A stretch of DNA of 64,000 bases from Bradyrhizobium elkanii WSM2783 (lineage in GTDB: Bacteria; Pseudomonadota; Alphaproteobacteria; Rhizobiales; Xanthobacteraceae), in the NCBI RefSeq assembly GCF_000472865.1, contig NZ_AXAP01000022.1:49644-113643 (forward strand). The letters run 5' to 3'. The notes below the pieces were generated by a model. It saw only the letters and a list, made by a program, of their open reading frames with translations, searched no databases and was not told the origin of the DNA. The translations under genes and the position numbers were made by a program. Positions 8,413-18,453 of the stretch are shown piece by piece (the stretch's first letter is position 1; each line of letters starts with the position of its first letter).

Positions 8413-9570
8413 CTACGCGGCCAAATCCGCCACCACGGCATCCAGCACCGGGAAACCTGACTTGGTCACGCGTAGCCGTCCGTCGGTGTCGACGATGATG
8501 GCGCCCTCTTCGCGCAGCACCGCGATGCGGCGCGGGTCGAGTGCACGGCCTGAGAGCGACGCATAGCGCTTGGGGTCGATGCCCTCGGCGAGCCGGAGCC
8601 CCATCAGCAGGAATTCGTCGGCGCGCTCTTCGCTATTGAGCACCTCGTCCGTGATGACGCCGCTGCCATTGGTTTCGACGCGCATCACCCAGGCTTCCGG
8701 CCGCTTCTCGGTCGCGGTGGCGTGACGGCGGCCGTTGATGTCGAGGCGGCCATGTGCGCCCGGGCCGATGCCGGCATATTCGTCGCCACGCCAATAGACG
8801 AGATTGTGCCGGCACTCCGCACCTAGGCGGGCGTGATTGGAGATCTCGTAGGCCGGCAGGCCTGCTTGCGTACAGACCTCTTGCGTCACGTCGTAAAGCG
8901 CGCGCGCGACCGCCTCGTCCGGCGTCTGCAATTTGCCGGCGGCATGCAGGCCAAAGAACGGCGTGCCTTCCTCGATCGTGAGCTGATAGAGCGACAGATG
9001 CTCGGCGGCTTCCGCGATCGCATGCTTCAGTTCGTCGGCCCACATCGCGGGAGTTTGATTGGGCCGGGCGTAGATCAGGTCGAAGGAATAGCGATCGAAA
9101 GACTGGCGGGCGACGGCGACCGCATCGAGCGCTTCGCGCGCAGTGTGTAATCGCCCCAGCGCCTTCAGCGAGGCATCATCGAGCGCCTGCACGCCGAGCG
9201 ATACGCGGTTGACGCCGGCGGCGCGATAGCCGCGAAAGCGCGTCGCCTCGACGCTCGTCGGATTGGCTTCCAGTGTCACTTCGACATCGGTAGCGACGCG
9301 CCAATACTTGCCGATCGCATCCAGGATCGCGCCGACCGTCTGCGGCTGCATCAATGACGGCGTACCGCCGCCGAGGAAGATCGAGGACACTTCGCGGCCG
9401 GGGACGCGCGCCGCGGTCGTCTCGATCTCGCGCGCAAAGGCGCGGGCAAAGCGCGCCTCATCGATCTGCGTATGCCTGACGTGGCTGTTGAAATCACAAT
9501 ACGGGCATTTCGACAGGCAGAACGGCCAGTGCACGTAGACGCCGAAGGCTGCCTGGTCCCGGTCAGTCAA
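8413..9570 (-). CDS. hemW: Radical SAM heme chaperone HemW
   Basis: Radical SAM protein of about 385 residues. The cluster motif C18-x3-C22-x2-C25 sits in WPFCLSKCPYCDFNSH, which is typical of HemW rather than of true HemN. HemW is known to bind heme and deliver it to respiratory proteins. The start is not ATG. I favour TTG at 9570, which has GGCGGAG eight bases upstream and overlaps the end of rdgB by 8 bp; a GTG at 9600 would overlap by 38 bp. It is the third gene of an rph-rdgB-hemW run on the minus strand. Confidence 0.93.
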   Translation of the reverse strand: MTDRDQAAFGVYVHWPFCLSKCPYCDFNSHVRHTQIDEARFARAFAREIETTAARVPGREVSSIFLGGGTPSLMQPQTVGAILDAIGKYWRVATDVEVTLEANPTSVEATRFRGYRAAGVNRVSLGVQALDDASLKALGRLHTAREALDAVAVARQSFDRYSFDLIYARPNQTPAMWADELKHAIAEAAEHLSLYQLTIEEGTPFFGLHAAGKLQTPDEAVARALYDVTQEVCTQAGLPAYEISNHARLGAECRHNLVYWRGDEYAGIGPGAHGRLDINGRRHATATEKRPEAWVMRVETNGSGVITDEVLNSEERADEFLLMGLRLAEGIDPKRYASLSGRALDPRRIAVLREEGAIIVDTDGRLRVTKSGFPVLDAVVADLAA

Positions 9571-10192
9571 GGCATATCTCCGCCAATTTGACGAAGGCAC
9601 GGGCCCGGTGCGACAGGCCGAGTCCGAGCGGCGGCAGCCCGTGCTTCTCGACGCTCGTCATCTCGCCGAAGGTGCGGGTATGGCCATCCGGCAGGAACAT
9701 GGGATCATAGCCGAAACCCGCGGTGCCGCGCGGCGGCCACACCAAAGTTCCATCGGCGCGCGCTTCGACCTCTTCGAGGTGCCCATCCGGCCAGGCGACA
9801 CAGAGCGCGGAGACGAAATGAGCGCTCCGGCGGTCAGGCGTCGTGGCGCCACGTTCCTGCAAGAGGCGCTCGATCCGCGTCATCGCGGCGGTGAAATCCT
9901 TGTTTTCGCCGGCCCAGCGCGCCGAATAGATGCCGGGGGCGCCGTCCAGCGCGTCGACCACCAGCCCGGAATCATCGGCAAATGCCGGGAGATCGGCGGC
10001 CTTGGCTGCCGCAATCGCCTTGATCGCGGCATTGGCGCGAAAACTGTCGCCGGTCTCCTCGGGCTCGCCAAGACCGAGATCGCCTGCCGAGATCGCCTCC
10101 ACGCCATGCGGCGCCAGCAATTCGCGCATCTCGGCAAGCTTGCCGGGATTGTGGGTCGCGATCACGAGCTTTCCAGTGATTCGGCGGTGCAT
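9563..10192 (-). CDS. rdgB: RdgB/HAM1 family non-canonical purine NTP pyrophosphatase
   Basis: House-cleaning pyrophosphatase that hydrolyses dITP, ITP and XTP to monophosphates and so keeps deaminated purines out of DNA and RNA. The 209 residues match the family. The nucleotide-binding start LVIATHNPGKLAEM, the catalytic FADDSGLVVDALDG segment and the YDPMF motif near the C-terminus are all present. It starts at ATG 10192, just 10 bp after the end of rph, and overlaps hemW, so the three genes are probably co-transcribed. Confidence 0.95.
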   Translation of the reverse strand: MHRRITGKLVIATHNPGKLAEMRELLAPHGVEAISAGDLGLGEPEETGDSFRANAAIKAIAAAKAADLPAFADDSGLVVDALDGAPGIYSARWAGENKDFTAAMTRIERLLQERGATTPDRRSAHFVSALCVAWPDGHLEEVEARADGTLVWPPRGTAGFGYDPMFLPDGHTRTFGEMTSVEKHGLPPLGLGLSHRARAFVKLAEICLD

Positions 10193-10202
10193 GGCCTATT
10201 GA

Positions 10203-10916
10203 CTACGCCACTGCCATTTTCTGCAAGTCGACCAGCCGCGCCACGCCCTTGCGCGCCAGCGCCATCAGCGCCAGGAACTCGTCCTGCGAGAACGGCGTCT
10301 TTTCCGCGGTGCCCTGTACCTCGATGATGCGGCCGTCGCCGGTCATGACGAAATTGGCGTCGGTCTCGGCTTCTGAATCCTCGGCATAGTCGAGGTCGAG
10401 CACCGGCGTGCCATTATAGATGCCGCAGGAGATGGCCGCGACGTTGTCGCGCAACACGTTGGTTTTCAGCATGTTGCGGGTCTTCATCCAGTTGATGCAG
10501 TCGGCAAGCGCGACCCAGGCGCCGGTGATCGAGGCGGTGCGCGTGCCGCCATCGGCCTGCAGCACGTCGCAATCGACCGTGATCTGGCGCTCGCCCAGCG
10601 CTTCCAGATCGATCGTGGCACGGAGCGAACGGCCGATCAGGCGCTGGATCTCGATGGTACGCCCGCCCTGCTTGCCGGCGGAGGCCTCGCGCCGGGTACG
10701 TTCCAGCGTGGCGCGGGGCAGCATGCCGTATTCGGCGGTGACCCAGCCGCGGCCCTGGCCCTTCAGCCATGGCGGCAGGCGGTCTTCCAGGGTCGCAGTG
10801 ACCAGCACATGGGTGTCGCCGAATTTCACCATGCAGGAACCCTCGGCATATTTGACCACGCCGCGTTCCAATGAGACGGGGCGCAGTTCGTCGGGTGCAC
10901 GGCGGCTTGGCCGCAT
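10203..10916 (-). CDS. rph: Ribonuclease PH
   Basis: Phosphorolytic 3'-to-5' exoribonuclease that trims tRNA 3' ends; it works as a hexameric ring. The 237 residues are the standard length. The family opening MRPSRRAPDELRPVS and the core VTAEYGMLPRAT and DCDVLQADGGTRT are present. ATG at 10916 follows GGAGGATTCCC; the open frame continues upstream to 11027 but without family homology. It is divergent from hrcA, a gene pair kept together in many alphaproteobacteria. Confidence 0.97.
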   Translation of the reverse strand: MRPSRRAPDELRPVSLERGVVKYAEGSCMVKFGDTHVLVTATLEDRLPPWLKGQGRGWVTAEYGMLPRATLERTRREASAGKQGGRTIEIQRLIGRSLRATIDLEALGERQITVDCDVLQADGGTRTASITGAWVALADCINWMKTRNMLKTNVLRDNVAAISCGIYNGTPVLDLDYAEDSEAETDANFVMTGDGRIIEVQGTAEKTPFSQDEFLALMALARKGVARLVDLQKMAVA

Positions 10917-11076
10917 GGGAATCCTCCGGGAATTCGAGCGAATATGGCTGGCGGTGCTTGTAGGAGCGGGCAGCCGCAGCGGCAAGCTTTTTGGCCACCC
11001 TCCCTGGCCGTAATGCACGCTTGTCACCGGGCGTGTGGATGGTCAAATTAGAGGTAGTTGTGAGGGAATTTTACTG

Positions 11077-12165
11077 GTGGCTCAACACGAACCGGTTGGT
11101 TTGATCGCGCCGCACGCCGGGCTTGCCCAGCTCAACGAGCGTTCGCGCGACATTTTCCGTCAAATCGTCGAAAGTTATCTGGCGACCGGCGAGCCGGTCG
11201 GCTCGCGTAACATCTCGCGCCTGATCGCGCTGCCGCTGTCGCCGGCCTCGGTGCGCAATGTGATGTCCGATCTCGAACAGCTCGGACTGATCTACGCGCC
11301 GCATACTTCCGCCGGCCGGCTGCCGACCGAATTGGGCCTGCGCTTTTTCGTCGATGCGCTGATGCAGGTCGGCCATCTTACGGAGGCGGAACGGCAATCG
11401 ATCCAGAGCCAATTGGCTACTGTCGGCCGCGCGCAGTCGGTCGAGGCAGCGCTCGATGAGGCCTTGATCCGGCTATCCGGCCTCACCCGCGCCGCCGCCG
11501 TGGTGCTGACGCCCAAATCCAATGCGCGGCTGAAGCATATCGAGTTCGTGCGGCTGGAGCCGGAACGTGCGCTGGTGGTGCTGGTCGGCGAAGACGGGCA
11601 GGTCGAGAACCGGGTGCTGAGCTTGCCGCCGGGTGTTCCATCCTCGGCACTGATCGAGGCCACCAACTTCCTCAATGCACGCATCCTCGGCCGTACGCTC
11701 GCCGAAGCGCGGCTCGAACTCGAGACCGCGCTGGGACAAAGTCGCGCCGAGCTCGATCAATTGACCCAGAAGGTGATCTCTGCAGGGCTTGCGAGCTGGT
11801 CGGGCGGCGACAATGAAGACCGGCAGCTCATCGTGCGCGGACACGCCAATCTCTTGGAGGATTTGCATGCGCTCGAGGATCTCGAGCGCATCAAGTCGCT
11901 GTTCGATGATCTCGAGACCAAGCGCGGCGTCATCGACCTTCTGGGGCGTGCGGAAAGCGCCGATGGCGTGCGGATCTTCATCGGGTCGGAGAACAAATTG
12001 TTCTCGCTCTCGGGGTCCTCGACCATCGTTGCGCCCTATAGCGACGGCGCTGGCCGTATCGTGGGCGTGCTCGGCGTGATCGGGCCAACCCGGCTGAATT
12101 ATGCGCGGGTGATCCCGACCGTGGACTATGCCGCGCGCCTCGTCAGCAGGATCCTCGGCGGCTAG
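11077..12165 (+). CDS. hrcA: Heat-inducible transcriptional repressor HrcA
   Basis: Repressor that binds CIRCE operators upstream of chaperonin genes and is itself folded by GroEL. The 362 residues contain an N-terminal winged-helix domain (LNERSRDIFRQIVESYL, then SPASVRNVMSDLE) and the C-terminal GAF-like HrcA domain. The start is GTG at 11077 (GTG GCT CAA CAC) with GAGGG upstream; the frame upstream of it is not conserved-looking. I found no CIRCE-like TTAGCACTC-N9-GAGTGCTAA near hrcA, grpE or dnaK, so its targets are probably elsewhere (groESL). Confidence 0.95.
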   Translation: MAQHEPVGLIAPHAGLAQLNERSRDIFRQIVESYLATGEPVGSRNISRLIALPLSPASVRNVMSDLEQLGLIYAPHTSAGRLPTELGLRFFVDALMQVGHLTEAERQSIQSQLATVGRAQSVEAALDEALIRLSGLTRAAAVVLTPKSNARLKHIEFVRLEPERALVVLVGEDGQVENRVLSLPPGVPSSALIEATNFLNARILGRTLAEARLELETALGQSRAELDQLTQKVISAGLASWSGGDNEDRQLIVRGHANLLEDLHALEDLERIKSLFDDLETKRGVIDLLGRAESADGVRIFIGSENKLFSLSGSSTIVAPYSDGAGRIVGVLGVIGPTRLNYARVIPTVDYAARLVSRILGG

Positions 12166-12205
12166 AGTAGTTCCGGTTCTGATGCAATCAGAACCGGAAC
12201 TCTAG
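12162..12205 (+). terminator. Hairpin overlapping the hrcA stop codon
   Basis: A perfect 15-bp stem, AGTTCCGGTTCTGAT (12169-12183) against ATCAGAACCGGAACT (12187-12201), with a GCA loop, is extended by CTAGAG/CTCTAG arms; it starts inside the hrcA stop codon. A T-rich stretch follows (TTCTTGTTTTG), so it may end hrcA transcription. It may equally be a mobile repeat. Confidence 0.5.
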
Positions 12206-12207
12206 AT

Positions 12208-12293
12208 TCTTGTTTTGACGCGTTTTCTTCACGCGAACCGGTGTCCACCCTCGGATCAGGTCCGAGGGCATGCTTCGCTCGAAAACGCTCTAA
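12208..12293. repeat. Interspersed palindromic repeat, variant copy
   Basis: Contains AAAACGCG and CGCGAACCGGTGTCCAC, the hairpin CCCTCGGA (12248-12255) / TCCGAGGG (12261-12268), and a GCGAGCG...CGCTCTAA end. The ACCGGTGTCCAC block is the reverse complement of a block in copy 1 at about 6809. It fills most of the hrcA-grpE gap, leaving about 100 bp for a grpE promoter. Confidence 0.6.
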
Positions 12294-12401
12294 CCCCGAA
12301 ACGGGGCCCGTTGCGCTTGATTTTCACGGCCCAAAGCACGATATCCGGGCCAGCCAATCCCTTAACTGTTGATCAGACGTGATTTTTCGAAAAGGCAAGC
12401 C

Positions 12402-13010
12402 ATGACCGACCCGAACCGGCCAAACGATAACGCCGAGAACCCGGCGCAGACCGGCGAGCCTGTGGTCTCGAAGCCCTACGTCATGCCCGACGATCCCGAA
12501 CAGGGATCGGCGGAAGCCTTGACCAAGGAGCTCAATGAAGCGCGCGATCGGACGTTGCGCACGCTGGCCGAGATGGAAAACCTGCGCAAGCGCACCAGCC
12601 GCGAGATCGCGGATGCGCGCGCTTATGGCATCACCGGCTTTGCCCGCGACATCCTCGACATCGCCGACAATCTGCAGCGTGCCCTCGACGCCGTCCCGGC
12701 GGAGGCCAAGGCGGCCGCCGACCCCGGGCTGAAAGCCCTGATCGAGGGTGTCGAATTGACCGAGCGTTCGCTGCACGCCACGCTGGAGAAGAACGGCGTC
12801 AAGAAGTTCGATCCCACCGGCGAGAAGTTCGATCCGAACTTTCAGCAGGCGATGTACGAGGTTCCCGATCCCTCCGTGCCCTCGGGCACAGTGGTGCAGG
12901 TGGTCCAGGCCGGCTACACGATCGGCGATCGCGTGCTGCGTCCGGCGCTGGTCGGTGTCTCCAAGGGCGGCGCAAAAACCGCGCCGGCTTCCGCCGCACA
13001 GCAGAACTGA
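12402..13010 (+). CDS. grpE: Nucleotide exchange factor GrpE
   Basis: Co-chaperone that releases ADP from DnaK; it acts as a homodimer in the cytoplasm. The 202 residues show an acidic disordered start, a long coiled coil (about 45-85, including LAEMENLRKRTSREI), and the C-terminal beta-domain with KNGVKKFDPTGEKFDPN and QAGYTIGDRVLRPALV. ATG at 12402 follows AAAGG; the upstream in-frame start at 12369 is not conserved-looking. grpE is separated from dnaK by a convergent gene, so the two are not one operon here. Confidence 0.96.
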   Translation: MTDPNRPNDNAENPAQTGEPVVSKPYVMPDDPEQGSAEALTKELNEARDRTLRTLAEMENLRKRTSREIADARAYGITGFARDILDIADNLQRALDAVPAEAKAAADPGLKALIEGVELTERSLHATLEKNGVKKFDPTGEKFDPNFQQAMYEVPDPSVPSGTVVQVVQAGYTIGDRVLRPALVGVSKGGAKTAPASAAQQN

Positions 13011-13046
13011 ATCTGCTCAACGCATCGGCTGACGGAATGCTGTTAA

Positions 13047-13070
13047 TGCCGGCCTCGACAAAGGCCGGCA
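13047..13070. terminator. Hairpin between convergent grpE and downstream gene
   Basis: Stem TGCCGGCCT (13047-13055) / AGGCCGGCA (13062-13070), 9 bp and perfect, lies 36 bp after the grpE stop and 10 bp beyond the stop of the facing gene. It lacks a clear U-run on either strand, so termination is plausible but not certain. Confidence 0.45.
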
Positions 13071-13080
13071 GAGATAGATG

Positions 13081-14016
13081 TTATCGCGGCTGAATTCCGT
13101 CGCGCACGCTGCGGAAGCGCGGGAATGCGGTCGACCATTGATCGCGCGGCGAGGAGCCGATGATGCGCAGCGAGGTCTGCGCACCGAACCGCAGCCATTG
13201 CACGATGGTCACCGGCGTATTGTCCTTGCCGCTCACCGCATCGATCCGTGTCTCATAGCCGGGCTGGCCATCGATGCGGATCGGCTCCGACATCGTGATC
13301 CGTCCGTCGCGCACGCCGGGAATCGTGGTCGCGATCTGCTGGGCAAAACGGCCGCGATCATCGGGAGAGGCGGCGGTCGAGCCGATGATGCCGATGATCA
13401 TGAAGGGCGCCACCTCGAACCCGCTCTTCTCATCGCCATCGGCGACGATCAGCGCGGCGCCGGGTGCCAGCGTGCGGACGTTCTTGAAGTTCGCCAGTTC
13501 GGTCATCTTGAACGGCATCAGCCCGAGCTGCTCGTCGACCGGAACCTGATCCCGGATCGCGGCGGTCGAAAACATCTGGCGGACGGCGTCATCGGTATAG
13601 ATCCTGGCGGCATTCTCCGGGACCTGCATGGCGACGTAGCCGGAGAAGGTCGGCCCGGGCAGGATCATCGAATAGCGCCGCACAGCGCCGGCGCCATCCT
13701 TGGCATTCTCGACCGTGTAATAGGCAAGGCCGGCAGCGGTCTCGATGCTCTCCGGCTTGATCCCGCCGGCGCCGCCCGGGTTCGCCTTGAAGGCATTGGC
13801 GACCTCGCCATAGGCCTCCGCCGGCAGGTCGGTGACCAGCACCTTGACGCCCTGGTCCTCGGTCTCGAAGCCGGTGAAGGTTTTCGCGCGATTGAGCCCC
13901 ACCAGCGGCTTCATCCCGACCCGGGCGCCCGGCGGAAAGACCACGTCCGCGGCAAAGGCGGGAATTGCGGCGGCAATGAACAGGGTGACCGCGGCGAGGA
14001 GGCGAATGGGGTTCAT
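13081..14016 (-). CDS. Conserved exported protein of unknown function
   Basis: Periplasmic protein of 311 residues that I cannot place in a named family. It starts with a clean Sec signal peptide (MNPIRLLAAVTLFIAAAIPAFA, predicted cleavage before ADVVFPPG). The mature part is a mixed alpha/beta sequence without Cys pairs, metal motifs or a lipobox. It is inserted between grpE and dnaK in opposite orientation, and is therefore convergent with grpE and divergent from dnaK. The position does not by itself imply a chaperone role. Confidence 0.75.
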   Translation of the reverse strand: MNPIRLLAAVTLFIAAAIPAFAADVVFPPGARVGMKPLVGLNRAKTFTGFETEDQGVKVLVTDLPAEAYGEVANAFKANPGGAGGIKPESIETAAGLAYYTVENAKDGAGAVRRYSMILPGPTFSGYVAMQVPENAARIYTDDAVRQMFSTAAIRDQVPVDEQLGLMPFKMTELANFKNVRTLAPGAALIVADGDEKSGFEVAPFMIIGIIGSTAASPDDRGRFAQQIATTIPGVRDGRITMSEPIRIDGQPGYETRIDAVSGKDNTPVTIVQWLRFGAQTSLRIIGSSPRDQWSTAFPRFRSVRDGIQPR

Positions 14017-14446
14017 GTCAAGGATCTACCGGGTTTGGCATTGAAGCCGTTCAACGGGCGGCCGCTGCGGGCCGCAAGCTGTCGGGCCTCGTTCAGTTGG
14101 CCCGCTTTTAGCGGTTTTGATGGCCCGACGACAGGGGCGGGCGGCTCCATGCAGCCTGATGGCACAGGGTGCAATGTCGCAGCTTTCTTGCGCATTCGTT
14201 AATGTGGCCCCAAGACCAAGCCTGGGACCAAAACAGGACCAGACAGGTCCCGGGCCGGACTGACACAATCTTTCAAACGTCAGTCTTTTCAGACCTCAAG
14301 GTTGCGTCCAGTCCTTGCAGGCCTTACCCCCCCTCCTATATGAGGCTCATCGTCGCAATATCGCGAGCATTTGAACGTGTGGGGGTTCGGTTCGGTGCGC
14401 CGTCAGGGCCCAGCCAACCTGCCTTAGAAAGAAGGAAATCAGAATC
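14017..14446. other. 430-bp divergent intergenic region before dnaK
   Basis: Separates the exported-protein gene from dnaK. It holds the RpoH-like promoter at 14314-14341 and a 105-base dnaK leader ending in a purine-rich ribosome site (AAGAAGGAAATC). Within the leader I see no CIRCE element. An RNA-thermometer-like structure cannot be judged by eye. Confidence 0.6.
14314..14341 (+). promoter_or_regulatory. RpoH (sigma-32)-type promoter of dnaKJ
   Basis: CTTGCA at 14314-14319, 15 bp, then CCTATAT at 14335-14341. This fits the sigma-32 pattern used in alphaproteobacteria (CTTG..., C-rich -10 with TAT). Heat-shock control of dnaKJ by sigma-32 is established for Bradyrhizobium japonicum. The predicted transcript starts about 100 bases before the dnaK ATG. 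Confidence 0.65.
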
Positions 14447-16345
<1,899 letters not shown>

Positions 16346-16362
16346 GACGCGGGCGTAGGATG

Positions 16363-16418
16363 ATGACCCCCATGCCAAGAGCGCGCCAAGCGTCTCCATG
16401 GATGGGGGTCATTTTCGT
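16363..16418 (+). terminator. Hairpin between dnaK and dnaJ
   Basis: Perfect 11-bp stem ATGACCCCCAT (16363-16373) / ATGGGGGTCAT (16402-16412) with a 28-base loop, followed by TTTCGTT. It is strong enough to end part of dnaK transcription, which would make DnaK more abundant than DnaJ. Full termination would require a separate dnaJ promoter, which I do not see clearly. Confidence 0.65.
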
Positions 16419-16486
16419 TAAGCCGAACACTGCATCTTGCCCGACGCATGGTTCGGCAAGAGGATGAATTCGGGCGGGTTTAACTG

Positions 16487-17617
16487 ATGTCCACCAAGCG
16501 CTGCTATTACGAGACCCTCGAGGTCGATCGGAACGCGGACGAAACCAAGCTGAAAGCGGCTTTCCGCAAGCTCGCGATGAAATGGCATCCGGACCGCAAT
16601 CCCGGCGATGCCACGAGCGAGGTGAAGTTCAAGGAAATCAACGAAGCCTACGAGGTCCTGAAGGACAACGACAAGCGTGCCGCTTATGACCGCTACGGCC
16701 ATGCCGCGTTCGAGCAGGGCATGGGCGGTGGCGGTCCAGGCTTCGGCGCTGGTTTTGCCTCTTCCTTCTCCGATATTTTCGAAGACCTGTTCGGCATGGC
16801 CGGGCAGCGCCGTAGCGGTGGCCGCGAGCGCGGCGCCGATCTTCGCTACAACATGGAGATCACGCTCGAGGAAGCGTATCTCGGCAAGACCGCGCAGATC
16901 GAAATTCCTGTCTCCGTCACCTGCGAATCCTGCTCCGGCACCGGCGCCAAGGCCGGTACCAAGCCGAAGACCTGCTCGATGTGCGGCGGCGCCGGCCGCA
17001 TCCGCCAGGCCCAGGGCTTCTTCACGCTGGAGCGCACCTGCCCCGGCTGCCAGGGCCGCGGCCAGATGATCGAAGACGCCTGTCCGTCTTGCTCCGGCTC
17101 CGGTCGGGTCACGCGCGAGCGGACGCTGTCGGTCAATATTCCCCAGGGCGTCGAGGATGGCACCCGCATTCGCCTCGCAGGCGAGGGCGAAGCCGGCGTC
17201 CGCGGCGGCCCGTCCGGCGACCTCTACATCTTCCTGTCGCTGACCCAGCACGCGTTCTTCCAGCGCGATGGCGCCGACCTGCACTGCCGCGTGCCGATCT
17301 CGATGGTCACCGCGGCCCTGGGTGGCGAGTTCGATGTGCCGACCATCGACAAGGGTAAGACCAAGGTGAAGGTACCGGCCGGAACGCAATCCGGCCGCCG
17401 ATTCCGCATTGCATCAAAGGGCATGCCGGTGCTGCGCTCGCGCCAGACCGGCGACATGTATGTCCAGGTCGTGGTCGAAACGCCCCAGAATCTGACCAAG
17501 AAGCAGCAGGAATTGCTGACGGAGTTCGAAAAGCTCTCCTCCGGCGCGACGCAACCGGAAGCGGTAGGTTTCTTCTCCAAGGTCAAGGACTTCTTCGGCA
17601 CTCGAACGGGTACCTAG
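16487..17617 (+). CDS. dnaJ: Molecular chaperone DnaJ (Hsp40)
   Basis: Co-chaperone of 376 residues that delivers substrates to DnaK and stimulates its ATPase. The J-domain (about 1-70) has the HPD triad in KWHPDRNPGD. A Gly/Phe-rich region (MGGGGPGFGAGF) follows, then a zinc domain with four CxxCxGxG repeats: CESCSGTG, CSMCGGAG, CPGCQGRG and CPSCSGSG. It ends with the C-terminal beta domains. It begins at ATG 16487, 141 bp after dnaK. Confidence 0.98.
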   Translation: MSTKRCYYETLEVDRNADETKLKAAFRKLAMKWHPDRNPGDATSEVKFKEINEAYEVLKDNDKRAAYDRYGHAAFEQGMGGGGPGFGAGFASSFSDIFEDLFGMAGQRRSGGRERGADLRYNMEITLEEAYLGKTAQIEIPVSVTCESCSGTGAKAGTKPKTCSMCGGAGRIRQAQGFFTLERTCPGCQGRGQMIEDACPSCSGSGRVTRERTLSVNIPQGVEDGTRIRLAGEGEAGVRGGPSGDLYIFLSLTQHAFFQRDGADLHCRVPISMVTAALGGEFDVPTIDKGKTKVKVPAGTQSGRRFRIASKGMPVLRSRQTGDMYVQVVVETPQNLTKKQQELLTEFEKLSSGATQPEAVGFFSKVKDFFGTRTGT

Positions 17618-17677
17618 CGTGGTCGCGGAAGCGATGGGCGTAACAGTGCCGAAATCCAAATTGGTGCATAGCGTTAT

Positions 17678-17702
17678 CGCCGAACTGCGTTGCGGTTCGG
17701 CG
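17678..17702 (+). terminator. Hairpin after dnaJ
   Basis: Inverted repeat CGCCGAAC (17678-17685) / GTTCGGCG (17695-17702) with a short TGCG-containing loop, 60 bp beyond the dnaJ stop. There is no U-run, so this is only a weak terminator candidate separating dnaKJ from pmtA. Confidence 0.35.
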
Positions 17703-17724
17703 GAACAGATGCGCGGGCGATCTG

Positions 17725-17751
17725 CTTGACCATAACGGCTTCGACCTATAC
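17725..17751 (+). promoter_or_regulatory. Possible RpoH-type promoter of pmtA
   Basis: CTTGAC (17725-17730), 14 bp, then CCTATAC (17745-17751), 53 bp before the pmtA start. It resembles the dnaK promoter, but the spacer is at the short end and the last base of the -10 differs. A housekeeping promoter reading of TTGACC would have too short a spacer. Confidence 0.4.
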
Positions 17752-17804
17752 CTCTTTATGACTGTTTTCTGACAGCCGCTCGCGCGGTCCCGCCTGGTAG
17801 CGAC

Positions 17805-18407
17805 ATGCCCCTGCAATCGTCCGTGCGTCCGTTGAAGAAGCCCCGTCTCGACGACGAGGTCCGCTTCCTCCGGTCATGGATCGAAAAACCGCTGCATGTT
17901 GGCGCGGTGATGCCGTCAGGCCGGTTGCTCGCGCGCACGATGGCGCAATATGTCGATGTCAGATCGGAAGGTCCCGTCGTCGAACTTGGTCCCGGGACCG
18001 GTGCGATCACCAACGCGCTGATCGAACATGGCGTCGATCAGAAGCGGCTCGTGCTGGTCGAATACAATCCCGGCTTCTGCGCGCTGCTGCGCGAGCGCTA
18101 TCCGCAGGCCAAGGTGGTGCAGGGCGACGCCTACAGGCTTCGGGAATCGCTCTGGGACGCTTTATCCGCGCCGGCCGCAGCGATGGTCTCCGGCCTGCCG
18201 CTGGTCACCAAACCGATGATCACGCGCCTGAGATTGATCCGCGACGCCTTCGCGGCCCTGGCGCCGGGCGCTCCCTTCGTCCAATTCACCTATTCGGTCG
18301 TCCCGCCGATCCCGAAATCGCTACCGGGCGTGTCCACAGAAGCTTCCGAGCGGATCTGGATGAACCTTCCGCCCGCCCGGGTCTGGGTGTATCGCAAAGG
18401 GCGGTGA
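17805..18407 (+). CDS. pmtA: Phospholipid N-methyltransferase PmtA
   Basis: SAM-dependent enzyme converting phosphatidylethanolamine stepwise towards phosphatidylcholine, a major lipid in Bradyrhizobium membranes. It has 200 residues and a class I methyltransferase fold with SAM motif VVELGPGTGAIT (about residues 57-68). In B. japonicum pmtA lies just downstream of dnaKJ and phosphatidylcholine matters for symbiosis; the same neighbourhood here supports the name. The C-terminal segment VWVYRKGR ends the fold. A heat-shock-like promoter candidate precedes it. Confidence 0.88.
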   Translation: MPLQSSVRPLKKPRLDDEVRFLRSWIEKPLHVGAVMPSGRLLARTMAQYVDVRSEGPVVELGPGTGAITNALIEHGVDQKRLVLVEYNPGFCALLRERYPQAKVVQGDAYRLRESLWDALSAPAAAMVSGLPLVTKPMITRLRLIRDAFAALAPGAPFVQFTYSVVPPIPKSLPGVSTEASERIWMNLPPARVWVYRKGR

Positions 18408-18453
18408 CACCCGCGCGTCGCGCGGCGGGTCTGCCGAACGCGATTCAAAAATA

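Noticed and set aside
11027..11076. CIRCE operator before hrcA
   Set aside because: No TTAGCACTC-N9-GAGTGCTAA-like sequence was found here or before grpE and dnaK.
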